From Ophiothrix spiculata (taxonomy: Eukaryota; Echinodermata; Ophiuroidea; Amphilepidida; Ophiotrichidae), in assembly GCA_000969725.1 (NCBI GenBank), contig JXSR01S065791.1: a stretch of 64,000 nt of DNA; one strand, given 5' to 3'. How positions within the stretch are numbered: the stretch's first letter is position 1; each line of letters starts with the position of its first letter. The notes below the pieces were generated by a model. That model was not told the origin of the DNA and did no database searches. It was given only the letters and a program-made list of their open reading frames with translations. Below are positions 1 through 10,743 of this stretch, piece by piece. The position numbers and the translations under genes were made by a program.

Positions 1-222
1 AGCTGCCATTTGTCATAAATTTGGATTACACACTGTATAATCTCCAGTCTTGGGGCAGGGGTTCTTGAACTGGTTCTTCAGGTGTCACCTGAAGAACCAT
101 TTCAAGAGCCACTGACATATGGCAGGGAAATTTTGAGCAATTTTTCACACTCTGTAGTGATGAGATGATAAATATATTATAAGGCAGTCATTGCAGATAT
201 GACTTTCTTACACTCACATGAC
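1..222. mobile_element. TIR element, family A (copy 1, cut by window start)
   Basis: Family A is the commonest repeat here. Its tips read GTCATGTGAGTGCAAGAAAG and the inverse, CTTTCTTGCACTCACATGAC, enclosing about 200-270 bp. The middle carries a small palindrome around AGGTGTCACCTGAAGAACCA. This copy begins inside the left arm and ends at the right tip near 222. No coding frame is present, so it is a non-autonomous DNA element (MITE). Other copies lie at 5735 (one end only), 6293, 21288, 30868, 32251, 45660 and 46138. Confidence 0.85.
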
Positions 223-423
223 GTGTTGAGTCTGTTGACAAGCTTAACCAGGTAGATAACATGCATTGCTTTTAAATGCTATAATTGACCGTCAACCAGA
301 ATTTTTTATCTTCAGATTTATTATCATACTCTAAACTACAAAGGTTTGTTAGATTTAACAAAAAACCCACAAGTTTGCTAAGAATTTATCTTGAAATTAC
401 AGATGTGTGTATTTATGAACATA

Positions 424-495
424 TGGCCTTATAGGACGGTCACGTAAAGCCATGGGTCCCCTGTACGAATAGACTCCTTCATGGGGTATGCATGT
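424..495 (-). repeat. Interspersed repeat fragment shared with 23790-23875
   Basis: Read on the minus strand, the stretch with CCATGAAGGAG, a diverged middle, then ACAGGGGACCCATGGCTTT and ACGTGACCGTCC matches 23811-23861 on the plus strand. It looks like a piece of an old SINE or LINE tail. A short (GATT)n microsatellite follows at 516-535. The rest of 223-862 is the intron before the kinase exon, with nothing else recognised. Confidence 0.55.
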
Positions 496-862
496 TATGC
501 AAGTACTTGTATCAATGATTGATTGATTGATTGATGAAGCAAAATCTGTGTTGGTCTCTGTGGCTACACCTCAAAATACCCAACATAATGTATAGTGATG
601 ATTCATACCCTATTTAAAGTGTCTCAAAAACGCTAAAAAGTAGTATTAGAATATTTGATGTTTTAGGGACATTGTTGGTCTATCACATACCATGCATACA
701 CCTTCATTATCAGCAGGAATAATGGGAAATCAATTGGTAAGGGCAGTTTAAGGCCTGTATTGGGTGGGGGATGCCCAATCCAGCTTTGATCCAATGCTAT
801 ACCAGACTAACATCAACATCGAAGTAACCCTACTAAAGTTTCTTTTCACAATTTATTTGCAG

Positions 863-1207
863 GAACTGAGCAGACATTTCAAGCCCAAGAGAGTTGTCTT
901 CCTGACAGATGTAAATGGCATATATGATATTCCACCTGACCAACCAGGAGCCAATCACATCTCACAAATCACTGTCAATCAAAATGGCCGCCTAGCAACC
1001 ACCTTGACAACCTCAGTGTCTGGCCACGATGTGACTGGTGGCATGTCAGCTAAGATTGACTGTGCTTGCAGGATTGCTGGAAGGAGTCGAGGAAACACCA
1101 AGATTTATATTGCAAAACTACAGTCAGATGCTTCGGTCAAGTTAGTCACAACTGGGGAAATTACACCTGGATTTATGACTGAAATTCTATACCATGAAAA
1201 TGCCTGA
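863..1207 (+). CDS. IPK: Isopentenyl phosphate kinase, last coding exon
   Basis: This is the C-terminal 114 residues of isopentenyl phosphate kinase, an amino-acid-kinase-fold enzyme that makes isopentenyl diphosphate from isopentenyl phosphate in the alternative mevalonate route. The exon opens after a clean acceptor (TTTATTTGCAG at 852-862) in phase 0 and ends at TGA 1205-1207. Family signatures are VVFLTDVNGIYDIPPDQPGA (about residues 11-30), which holds the nucleotide-binding core of the fold, and the glycine-rich SGHDVTGGMSAK segment near residues 54-65. The last strand ends TTGEITPGFMTEI. The N-terminal part, with the ATP-binding lysines and the catalytic histidine, lies left of the window. 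The kinase is known from archaea, plants and several invertebrates and is missing from vertebrates. It converges on the neurabin gene, 13.3 kb away. Another amino-acid kinase is possible but fits less well. Confidence 0.87.
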   Translation, partial: ELSRHFKPKRVVFLTDVNGIYDIPPDQPGANHISQITVNQNGRLATTLTTSVSGHDVTGGMSAKIDCACRIAGRSRGNTKIYIAKLQSDASVKLVTTGEITPGFMTEILYHENA

Positions 1208-1319
1208 TGATATGAAGCACTCATTTCAAAATGATCTGTATCTGTCGTTGTCGGCAGAACTCCTCATGAGAGGCACCAGTGCCAACTTTGACAAGGCGAG
1301 CACATGCCATTTATACATA

Positions 1320-1490
1320 CACAGATTTGACGCCCATTTCACCGGATTCGAGGCCCGAAATTCTGATAGATAAGAAACAACAGAATTTTACTGTTGGGCT
1401 TTTTGGTAGCTCAGGCGGCAGGGCTGGGGATTCGAAACCACGATCCATGGATTGTGAGACCGACGCTCTAACCGCTACGCCACGTCGCCC
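1320..1490 (-). mobile_element. tRNA-derived SINE
   Basis: On the minus strand from 1490 a tRNA-like head begins GGGCGACGTGGCGTAGCGG (box A, TGGCGTAGCGG). It has a valine-like anticodon region and a box B (GGTTTCGAATCC), followed by a body with AAGCCCAACAGTAAAATTC. It runs past box B into non-tRNA sequence, so it is a SINE and not a functional tRNA. The 3' end is uncertain and may reach about 1290. Confidence 0.7.
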
Positions 1491-1722
1491 TCAAATCATA
1501 TCACTGCTTGTCATAGAAGTGGTTCTACAAGGGGAAATGCAGATTATTGGATGCTGGTTTTAACCAGGAATTATCAACATTGTGTTGTATTTGTATTATG
1601 TATTTTCTTATTAATTTTCTTTTTAATTACAAATCTCTTCATTTGACTGTTATCAACCAAAAATGTTTTAAACAGTACTTAATGATTTTTTACTAAATTG
1701 ATACTTATTTTATTAGCAAACT

Positions 1723-2431
1723 GTTGCCTCGCCGAACGAGTTCGGGATTGGGACTATAAAATGAGCTCCGTCCGTGTGTCCATGATGGGAAATGTTAACC
1801 CAAATGTTAACCTGCCTCATCTCCGGGACAGTAAGGCCTACGGTAAAGAAACTTGGTGACATGAAGGGTCTCGGGATATACTTGCGCTGCGCAACTTTTT
1901 TGGGATGTGGTTAAGGTCATTCAAGGTCAAATTTTAAAAATGTTCAAAAAGTTGACCCGAGGTCATAAGAGGTCATTTCAAGGTCACGGCTATAACTCAT
2001 GAACCCTTGACCCTATATAGATTAAATTTGGACCATGGATAGCTCTTTGACCCAAGGTCAAGGTCGAAAGATCATTTGAGGTCAAATTTTCAAAAATGTT
2101 CAAAAAGTTGACCACCAGAGGTCATCCAAGGTCAAAAAAATTGATCCGAGGTCATCCAAGGTCACAACTATAACTCACAAATCCTTGACCGTGCGTGGAA
2201 TAAACTTGGACCATGGATAGCACTTGTTCCAAATTCAAGGTCAAAAGGTCAAAGTGTCAATGGTGACCCCGGTTGTCCGACTTTGGGTCAAATTTGCTAC
2301 AGTCACATATAGAACCCACCCAGAGCTCGTGCCAAAGGTAATCTAGAAGTTATTTGCATTACTATGATATGAAGCTGAATACTATTTAAACAGGTCAATG
2401 TGCATTACTGATCTCCACATTCGGCGGGGAC
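1723..2431. repeat. Transposon-derived block rich in AGGTCA half-sites (block 1)
   Basis: The ends carry GCCTCGCCGAACGAG and, in inverse, ACATTCGGCGGGGAC, suggesting an old TIR element. Between 1914 and 2250 AGGTCA occurs about 13 times. Spacing is regular: direct repeats with 4-bp spacers (TTCA at 1920-1923, TAAG at 1966-1969, TCCA twice), one 5-bp and one 2-bp spacer. Block 2 at 7195-7990 is built the same way. No coding frame is present. Confidence 0.6.
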
Positions 2432-2739
2432 ATATTTTACGCATCGCGTAAACCCGAGTTTAAAGAGTAAAATAACCAAAATCATGGGGTTAGTCTAAAT
2501 TAATTATAATCGACAGGGAAATTAGATGCATTTTAAATGCAAATTTCACTTCAATAATGACGCCGCATAGATGTTTTGAGTCATCTGTTTTAGCCGACAT
2601 TCATAGAATATTGAATTTATGATCAGTTTTGTTTGTTTATTGGTGAATTGGTATTGTAAAAATTGTAAAAAAAATTCTTGATGGACCCCAAAGATGACAA
2701 ACTTTGGTGCTTTTGTGTGATCATGCTAAACCCTGATGC

Positions 2740-3360
2740 TTAACACTTAAGTGCATAAGGGGGGGGGGGTCCATATGGACCCATGATTTCGTTTTTCGCG
2801 CGAAGCATGAAAACGCAACATAACCTAATAAAGCTGTCTTATTATTGTCAAGGTAGGGGTTGCGCATGTTTTGATGCAAAAAAAATTCAAATCGGTCTTG
2901 TCATTTTTGAGATAATTAGCATAAACTGGTAAAATGATGACGCTGTTCAAAATTTGTTTGACCAATGGGATCTAGGTATGATCTCTTTAAAATGATCATT
3001 TCAGCAATGTATTTTTAATTATTATCTGCTATTATGAGCCAAATTTCATTGAAAAATTCCTTTGGGAAAGCAGCTTTCCAATTTTTGGCAGCAAATTTTT
3101 CGTAAAAAATGAAAATTTGATGAGAATTAGGAATCTGGCCGGCATTTTGAAACGGAATGACGGATTTTTCTTTTTGTTGTTTCATATGAGTTTGGTGCTG
3201 CCAGGTCATAGGAATCTTCTGCCGTACATAGACCACTGATATGATCTGTGTTGCTCCGCACAATTATAAACTATTAATAGTAAACGAGACAAGGGAACAC
3301 GGAATATGGGTACAGCCAATGGATACGGGGCCTGAAACACCTTATGCACTTGAGTGTTAA
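2740..3360. mobile_element. TTAA-flanked TIR element (piggyBac-like MITE)
   Basis: The left end TTAACACTTAAGTGCATAAG and right end CTTATGCACTTGAGTGTTAA are near-perfect inverses of about 21 bp, with TTAA at both edges as expected for piggyBac insertions. A G-run sits at about 2760-2770 inside the left end. No transposase frame was found. The TTAA could also be part of the TIR, so the superfamily is inferred. Confidence 0.6.
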
Positions 3361-3591
3361 GAATGAAACTCCTGATGGATCCTGTTTGATATCCCACCAA
3401 AGCCTCACTTGAAGAAAATGAGTCCTGCTTCTATTGATGTATCACAATATCAAGTTTATTCACATCTGTAAAGTGCTCTTAGGCCATCAGAAAAAAAGAT
3501 GATAACAATGAAATATATTAGACACTATGGGAATCGAGTATGGCAACCAATCATTGAACATCTAACAGAATTAGGTAGCTGGACTGAATGA

Positions 3592-3786
3592 AAAGAAGAC
3601 CTCGGGATCTTCCCATCATGCCTTGCTTCCAATGGGAAATTTGTACAGATTTTGAGGGTTTAGGGATGACATAGTACAAATAGCAGACCTCGCCCAAAAT
3701 TTGCATTTCGGATATGTTTCATCACAACCTGTACACAAATCCTATTGGAAGCAAAGCATGATGGGAAGGTCCCAATATCTACTTTT
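3592..3786. repeat. Foldback (hairpin) element
   Basis: Left arm (TTCCCATCATGCCTTGCTTC...) and right arm (GAAGCAAAGCATGATGGGAA) are inverted copies of about 55 bp around a short centre. A shorter relative with CCCATCATGCC and its inverse lies at 50806-50860. Confidence 0.65.
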
Positions 3787-3836
3787 GAGTGAATGGATGG
3801 TGTACATTTCATACTTATACCCTTGATGAATTCCTG

Positions 3837-3947
3837 AGACGCCTTAAGTTTTAAAAACCGTTCACACAAAACGTCCACGTTCAGCATGATCTATCATCGC
3901 CTTCCGCAGACGTTTAACGTGAACGGTTTCAAAAACTTAAGGTGTCT
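3837..3947. repeat. Small foldback element
   Basis: Arms AGACGCCTTAAGTTTT... and ...AAAACTTAAGGTGTCT pair over about 38 bp, with CCGTTCAC / GTGAACGG inside. The total is 111 bp. It interrupts a low-copy local repeat that includes TTAGATCCTATC and CATCAAGTA. Confidence 0.7.
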
Positions 3948-4011
3948 ATTGCATTTAGATCCTATCATTCATCAAGTAGCTAATGAAATAAATTACTCCT
4001 ACATTTTTGGA

Positions 4012-4133
4012 TAGGGCTCTGTCACACATCACGAAACGTACGAATAACGTACACTGGTTTGGTCATTGAAATACATGTAATCGGTTACCAAACCAGTGTA
4101 CGTTTTTCATACGGTGATGTGTGACATGGCCTT
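4012..4133. repeat. Small foldback element
   Basis: Arms with CTGTCACACATCACGAAACG and the inverse around GTGATGTGTGACATGG, plus ACGTACACTGGTTTGG / CCAAACCAGTGTACGT, give a hairpin with about 50-bp arms and a short loop. This is a typical minimal MITE. Confidence 0.75.
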
Positions 4134-4282
4134 ATTGGTGGTATTGAGAAGTCCATTCAATGCAAAGAGGATTATGACCTTTATTCCATTGTTGGGTATT
4201 CTGTAAGATATGTATTCACTTGGCTCATTTGCATGAATAGGACTTCTAAATACCACAAACCCTTATGAATGGGTGGGACATT

Positions 4283-4720
4283 TAAGGTGTCCGGTCCATG
4301 ATAGATCTGCCCGAAATTTTCTAGTAAAAATCGGCATGTATGATATTTTATCGATGTAGAACCGATTTTAAAAATAAAAATTGGAGGTAACCGGACTCGT
4401 ATTTGCATGCGAGTCGGTTTAAAAACATATTTTTTTTTACAAATTAGTACAGGAGTCAATGGGAAATGTGGCAAAAGTTCCAATATTTTATGTTGATTCA
4501 AAAAATTCACCCGAAATTTTTTGTCAATTTTTTCGAAAGTTGCGAACAAGTATGTTCCAAAAAATTGGACTAAAATCGAACTAATTTTCCAGAAAAATAT
4601 TAAAATATGATAATTTTTTGCTTCAAAACACTACTCAGAATATATGCGTATTGCGGCATTTACCGACTTGGAAACTAGCGCGTACTGGTACGCGTGGGCG
4701 GCGCGTGGATCGGACACCTT
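4283..4720. repeat. Possible TIR element with short ends
   Basis: AAGGTGTCCGGTCCA near 4285 and GGATCGGACACCTT at 4707-4720 are inverse ends of about 12 bp. The inside shows no coding frame. From 4721 to 5060 only diverged local repeats of the CATCAAG...ATGAAATAAA type are seen. Confidence 0.45.
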
Positions 4721-5060
4721 GATGCACAACATTCATCAAGTATCTGATGAAATAAAGTACACATTGCATTTTTGAATGATTCACATGTTATAACATACCC
4801 TTGATGCACTTTAGATCCCAATCCCTGCATTAGATATCTGACAGAGGAAAGAACCAAGCTAAGTGCATTTTTGAATAGTGTACACTTTAGATCCTATCCC
4901 TGCATCAATCATCCGGGCTAATAAAAGACAGTGTATAATTGAATATTGTTGATTTCATTACATACCCTTGATGTACCCAAACTACACCTACTGACTTGCT
5001 ATATAATTGAATACAAAGCTACAATATGGCAGCAACACAGACTAAGCAAAGGCAATATAT

Positions 5061-5683
5061 GGTTCATGTGCACAAAAGAGTTAGACCTTGGACTAAAGTC
5101 AGCGTCACAATTCTTCAGACGATGAAAATAAACATCTAGAGTACAGGGTCAATTGTTTACGAACGTGATCAGTGCCCTGCAATACGTGGATTTAGGGTTT
5201 GCAACAGGAAGTCAATCTGTACCGAAATTTTAGCCCAAACACAGTTTTGCCTGTAAAACTAATTAGCCGTGACATTAGCTCCTGCAATCCATACATGACA
5301 GCGGGTAATTTGAATTGTTGTTTGGAATGGATGGAGTGCGCATCCATTTCACGCCTATTTGGGTACATCGTTATGCTTTATCAGTGCATTGTGGGATTAA
5401 ATTTTGGGCTCAATTGATTTCCGGTTTGGAAACCCAATCTGCGTATTGGTGGTCATGTGGCTGATTTTGTCCGAGGAATTTTTGCAGAGTGTTCAGTTGA
5501 CAGGTAAAACAATTTCAGTGGGATTTTTATAACAAATAAATAAATCAAATTTAACCAGGGAAAAAAAATCAACACAAAGCTTTTAAAAAGGCCATGAATA
5601 ATCACAGGTTTATGCCCGTAAAGTATTATTTTTCAAAAGTATAGGCGAGGTGTTACTTTAGTCCAGGACCAACTCTTTGGACC
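5061..5683. mobile_element. Diverged TIR element of the GGTCC...TAGTCC type
   Basis: The left end (GCACAAAAGAGTTAGACC, GGACTAAAGT) and right end (ACTTTAGTCC, AACTCTTTGGACC) are inverted. The motif set resembles the elements at 46685 and 53825. The ends are not exact and no transposase is seen. Confidence 0.5.
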
Positions 5684-5734
5684 TATGATACCAGAATAAT
5701 TTGTGTCAAGTGTACAATTGTGCAGAAATAGTCT

Positions 5735-5776
5735 GTCATGTGAGTGCAAGAAAGTTAGATTTGCAATAGCTGCCAG
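5735..5776 (+). mobile_element. Family A, single left end
   Basis: GTCATGTGAGTGCAAGAAAG is followed by a diverged GCAATAGCTGCC, and then the family sequence stops. No matching right arm lies next to it. Confidence 0.6.
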
Positions 5777-5903
5777 GTGTTATATTAATGTAGATTAACC
5801 GAACACTTTTGACCACTTTGTTTCAAAAACTATCTCCTCTGACACTAGACATATTTCACAGTATGTAATTAGTACAAATGTATGACAAATCAGTTATTGG
5901 ACT

Positions 5904-6180
5904 TTGCTTGTATCAAACCAATGTCTAACCACATAATGGATTCATTACAAAAAATGTTTTCCTTAGAAGTTCCAAGATAATGATTTGATTCAACAAAATG
6001 TGGTGAAAGACGGTCATAAAAACAGACAAGCTTACTACTTGCATGAACCTATGTAAAAAGTACATTTGTGTACTATAATAACACTTAAAAAGCAAGTACT
6101 CTTCGGTTATAACCTAACGTTACCTTGAAAACATTTTTTTCATCCATTATGTGGTTAGACATTGGTTTGATACAAATGCA
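5904..6180. mobile_element. TIR element (MITE), about 35-bp ends
   Basis: TATCAAACCAATGTCTAACC with ACATAATGGA at 5911-5940 is matched in inverse by TCCATTATGTGGTTAGACAT at 6143-6162 and GGTTTGATAC to 6172. The inside is AT-rich and without a frame. Confidence 0.75.
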
Positions 6181-6292
6181 AAAAGTACATTCCGTGGTTA
6201 GCATTTGTAACATGTTTGTTAAATTAAATTCATTAATTCACCTCTGAATTCAAACTATGGTCCTTCAGTGACAACAAGTCATCCCATAGTTC

Positions 6293-6491
6293 GTCATGGG
6301 AGTGCAAGAAAGTCGTATCTGCAATAGCTGCCATTTGTCATTAATTTGGATTGCACCCTCTAATCACCAGTTTTTGAAATGGTTCATGTAACAGTGTCAC
6401 CTGAAGAACCATTTCAAGAACCAATGACATAAGACAAGGGCATTTTAAAATATAACTCATTGCAGATACGACTTTCTTGCACTCACATGAC
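6293..6491. mobile_element. TIR element, family A (copy 3)
   Basis: Both tips are present (GTCATGGGAGTGCAAGAAAG at left, CTTTCTTGCACTCACATGAC at right). The internal palindrome with CACCTGAAGAACCATTTC is kept. The next 700 bp (6492-7194) are AT-rich and show nothing recognisable. Confidence 0.85.
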
Positions 6492-7194
6492 GAGTTATAA
6501 CCCCGGTTTTACCCAGATCTGCCAGTCCATGTTGGGATATACTGCTATGATGCCTAATGCATTGGTACATATACATTATCAACTGGTTAAAGATCCATGT
6601 GCTGACTTCACATTAAAGAATTATTGATTTGTAACAGACATCATGAATATGAGATAGTGCAGAAGGAACTATGCAGACAATTTAATATTTGAATAGATAA
6701 AATTGTGAAATATATTAATTATGCAGAAAGAACAATTTTGAAACAAAATCTTTGTCTTTTCAATACATTATACAATTAAAGTAATTAGTTCATACATTCC
6801 ACATTATAATCAAGTCAATCAAAAATCAGCAATTCAAGTTACGCATATGTATTCAAAAATTGACAATGCACACACACAAACAAATTGGCATTTCTGCCAA
6901 TTTGAAATGTTCAGGCCTTCAACTCCTATTTCAAAATATCAACTTTCATTTCAATTCAAAAATATTTAGATATTGACATGGAAATCTCATATGTCGGACA
7001 TAAAATGCCCTCAAGTGTCTGATAGGTATCAAACTAAGAAAGAATGGTTGAATTAATTACAGTAACTGTCAGTTGTTCCTGGTCAATCGACAAAAAGAGC
7101 ACACCCTCAATACCACAAGTGAACAAGATGGTTCGCGAACCAGTAGTCTCGCCTGCGTATCGACCGCCTACTGAATTGACCGCCGCCTTAATCA

Positions 7195-7990
7195 TTCGGT
7201 TGTGGGGTGGAATAGGATAGGAGTAGGGTATGCGTATTGATCTAAGTCAGGGGTTCATGAGATATGACCTTGACCACAACATGACCTTGGATGACCTCAG
7301 GTTAACTTTTTGAACAATTATGGAAATTTGACCCCAGATGACCTTTTGACCTTCACTGTCCTTTACGTTGGGTCAAGTACTTTCTATGGTCTAAGTTTAA
7401 TCCATGTGGGGTCAGGTGTTCATGAGTTATGAGCTTGACCTCAAAATGACCTCTGATGACTTCAGGTCAACTTTTTGAACAATTTTAAAAATTTGACCTC
7501 AGATGACCTTTTGACCTTGACCTTGGGTCAAGTTCTTTCTATGGTCCAAGTTTAATCCAAGTGGGGTCAGGGGTTAATGAGTTATGAGCTTGACCTCGGA
7601 TGACCTCAGGTCAACTTTTCAGACAATTTTAAAAATTTGACCTCAAATGACCTTTAATGACCTTCACCGCACCCCCCAAAAAGGCGCGGCGCGTGTGCTA
7701 ATTCCGAACCCCTTCATGTCACCAAGTTTCATTACCATAGCCCTTATGGTTTAGGAGATATACTTAAAATACCAAATCACGCATAAATTATGCAAATTAG
7801 GTACTTAATATGCATACTTTGCGTTCAAATTGTACGCAGCGCCAGTTCAGCACCAACCCTACCCACTCACCAAATAGCATCAACATAGGGCATACGGTTT
7901 CCGAGATTTGCTCCGGACAAGAAATGCGGACGGCGGACAGTTTTAAGGAATGGTATGTCTCTTCTGAAAAATTTTCAGGCGAGACAAAAA
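7195..7990. repeat. Transposon-derived block rich in TGACCT half-sites (block 2)
   Basis: Between about 7265 and 7660 TGACCT recurs with 4-bp spacers TGGA, CAGA, CGGA, CAAA and TTAA (five exact DR4 arrangements) and with 2-bp spacers twice. The surrounding sequence (AAGTTTAATCC, ATGAGTTATGAGCTTGACC) repeats in units of roughly 100-150 bp. Relative to block 1 it is in the opposite orientation. It is probably part of the same broad repeat class. Confidence 0.55.
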
Positions 7991-10179
7991 TCCGAACTTG
8001 AGTTAAGAAAAGGATATTTCATACTGCATGTTCAACGACACAAATTATTAGACAACATATGTCATACAGTGCCAAAACAAAACTTTTGAGCAATTATAAC
8101 AAATAAATGACTTTGTAACACAAATAATTATTCTTTCATAGCGCCAATACATCACAACAATTACTGCATGGAAATTGTGTTGAGCCCAAAAAATAAGATT
8201 CTCTATAATTAAAACAAGAACATTCTACAAAAGTACAAAATAGTTTTAAAATATACCCCAGCAAATCCACCTTCCCTCCGATACTAGCTACTAGCTTTAA
8301 CTAAATTTGACCCTAATTTAGTAAATATGGATTCAGTAAATGATCAATTTTACCTTATTCTGGCAAAAATAATCATAAAAATGAAAGATTCCCACCTTAA
8401 AATTACACAAACATATCAACAGACCTTTATAACTGACATTTCAACAAAACAATTCCGCTGCTTAGAGTGGTATAATTCTTTGCATTTAAACACATAAGCA
8501 AAAGCACACTCAATTGAGGGCGCCATATTTATGAGGTAACGACACTGAACACACAGAAATCATCATGAAAATGCAAGAAGGTCGTTTATGAATCTTTGGC
8601 ATTTTGCAGAAAAGTCCTGTGATTTAAATTGTCTTATACAAGCTTATATTATTTATCTGATTTCAAAATCTCTTGCTCTTGATCCTTTCAAATGACATGG
8701 GTTGAGCTGGAGAGAGGTAAACTGTAGAATAAGAAGTACTTAAGTCACATTTTGACAAAATCGAGTTATTGGTGGTTTTGAGGTAACAAAGGACAGAAAT
8801 CATTTTGACAAATTTTTCAGCAATTTTTTCCATGGCAAGTGGTCATCACACGTGAGTGAATTTTGGGTCAAATTTCAAAAATATGTTGAGATAAATATCA
8901 AATTATTCGTTTAATCGAGTAGATTACAAATATATATACTTTTACATATCTTGGGGGTTTGGTTAAGCAGATAAAAACCAAAATTCACTCAAGCGTGAAA
9001 TCTGGTCAAATTTTCAAGGTGGTCCGATTTACACAAATGACATGTCAAATTGTTCGTAGTGACTTGTACATTTCAAACATATACACTTTTGTTCACCTAG
9101 AAACTTGACTAGAAGATGTGAAATAAGGCACAGCATCCGACTAGTGACAAAGTCCCTTTCTGTCTTGTAGTTGCTGTTCTAAATTGACTGAGCCAAACCA
9201 TTCACATCGGCCTTTTTACACTTACATGACAAAACAATCTTAGCAGCATACAGCACAACAAACAAGCCAGTGAACACTACATGTATACATGAATTTATAA
9301 ACATTTTAGAGAACACAAATCTGTACAACCATATTGTGGATTAATATATAAAGACAGCAAGATTTACATCGGATTTCAAAATTGTAGAACATGATTGGAC
9401 AGCTAACTACAAAACATCAAAAGTTAGGGATGGTACAAAATATTGGTCATATAAGCTTATTCTCTTCAATACATTTATTAATCTTTATCAGTAAAGTCCC
9501 TATAAAGGACAGAATTTTTGCACATTCAGTATAAAAATGCACCAATATCATTCATTTGTCATTTCATTTTCATTGTTTTCTTTTTACTGACAAAGTGACA
9601 AAGAAAAATAAAAACAGTTTTACAGGCAGACAGACTTTCCATGTAGAACCAGTTGATTACCAAACTAATTTCCCATCAAATAGCTGGAAAATCTAAAACC
9701 CGAGCTATTAATTTGGTGCCAACCTCAAAAATTATTTTGGGCAAAATCATTAAAATCAAATTTTTTTTGGCATAAAAGGATATCATTAAAGTGCAGAATC
9801 ATGACAAAATAAGCACTAATTGCTGGTTCCAATATAAGTTTCTCCTCCTATGGCTGATAGATACATTTGTCTGAAATTTTCATTTGATTCTGAGATCAGC
9901 TTCGTGTTACCAAAGACGCAGATATTTAGAAAAAGACAACCCATTTCCATACAATATCAATGTATAATAGACCAGAGGTACAAAACTATTGGTGACATGA
10001 GCAAGGGCCAAGTTGCATGTAAGGTTGTATATTAATCTCTAGTCGCAGGACAATAAAAGTAGAAAACGATGTTATACATTATTTTAAAGTTAAAGAATTG
10101 TCAGATCTCTTGCATAAGAGGACCAATTATGAGGGGGTTTGGATAAAAAGGTACTATTTTTAATACCAATATATATATA
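7991..10179. other. Intergenic, nothing recognised
   Basis: AT-rich intergenic DNA with no supported exon. A weak inverted repeat occurs at about 8849-8995 (GTGAGTGAATTTTGG against CCAAAATTCACTC). Confidence 0.5.
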
Positions 10180-10743
10180 CCGTACTGACGCGTGTATAAT
10201 CACATACTCGTTTTACCCCCCAAATGTATGAAAATGTTCGTGAAATTAATGTATATGTGTGTTAAGTCCAACTGCTATTTTTTAGGAGTCGCCAAATTAC
10301 CATTACCAAAATATTCAAATAATCATATCACTGACGCCCATAAGTTGCCAAATGACCTTAAAAATTATCAAATATCAAAATCTACTTCCAAAAATAGTTG
10401 CAAACTTTATCGAAAATGCAGTGTCACTTGCTGGAATATCGCCGATTAATATCCTTTTCTCTATGTTTTGTTTAATATAAACATCCCTGTGAACTATTTT
10501 TTTGCATCCGTTGAATGTCATCGTCAACTTTGTCAAAAGATGGTGATGTAATGGTTATATAACGGTAAAATTGAAACAGAGCATGCGCTATCATACTTGG
10601 CAGACATGCGCAATCGTGATTGTAACCTGTCAAAATGGCGACTCACGAAGCAGCGAAAATACGTCTATTTATAAATTTATGTAAGTTCCCTGATTTAAGT
10701 CCCGAGGTAAAAAAAGGGTGGGACTATACATGCGTCAGTACGG
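10180..10743. mobile_element. TA-flanked TIR element (pogo/Tc1-like MITE)
   Basis: Ends CCGTACTGACGCGTGTATA and, in inverse, TATACATGCGTCAGTACGG are flanked by TA on both sides (10178-10179 and 10744-10745), as left by Tc1/mariner-superfamily insertion. It is 564 bp long without a transposase frame. The assignment rests on the TA duplication and the end type only. Confidence 0.65.

Noticed and set aside
714-736. Possible penultimate kinase exon (GIMGNQL, phase 0, donor GTAAGG)
   Set aside because: It joins in frame to ELSRHFKP, but the family's SGD motif expected at this point is missing and the acceptor is weak.
764-862. Upstream extension of the kinase open frame (MGDAQSS...)
   Set aside because: A clear acceptor at 861-862 separates it from the conserved part; it is intron sequence.
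1414-1490. Functional tRNA-Val gene on the minus strand
   Set aside because: Both promoter boxes are present, but the acceptor stem does not pair well and the sequence continues into a SINE body.
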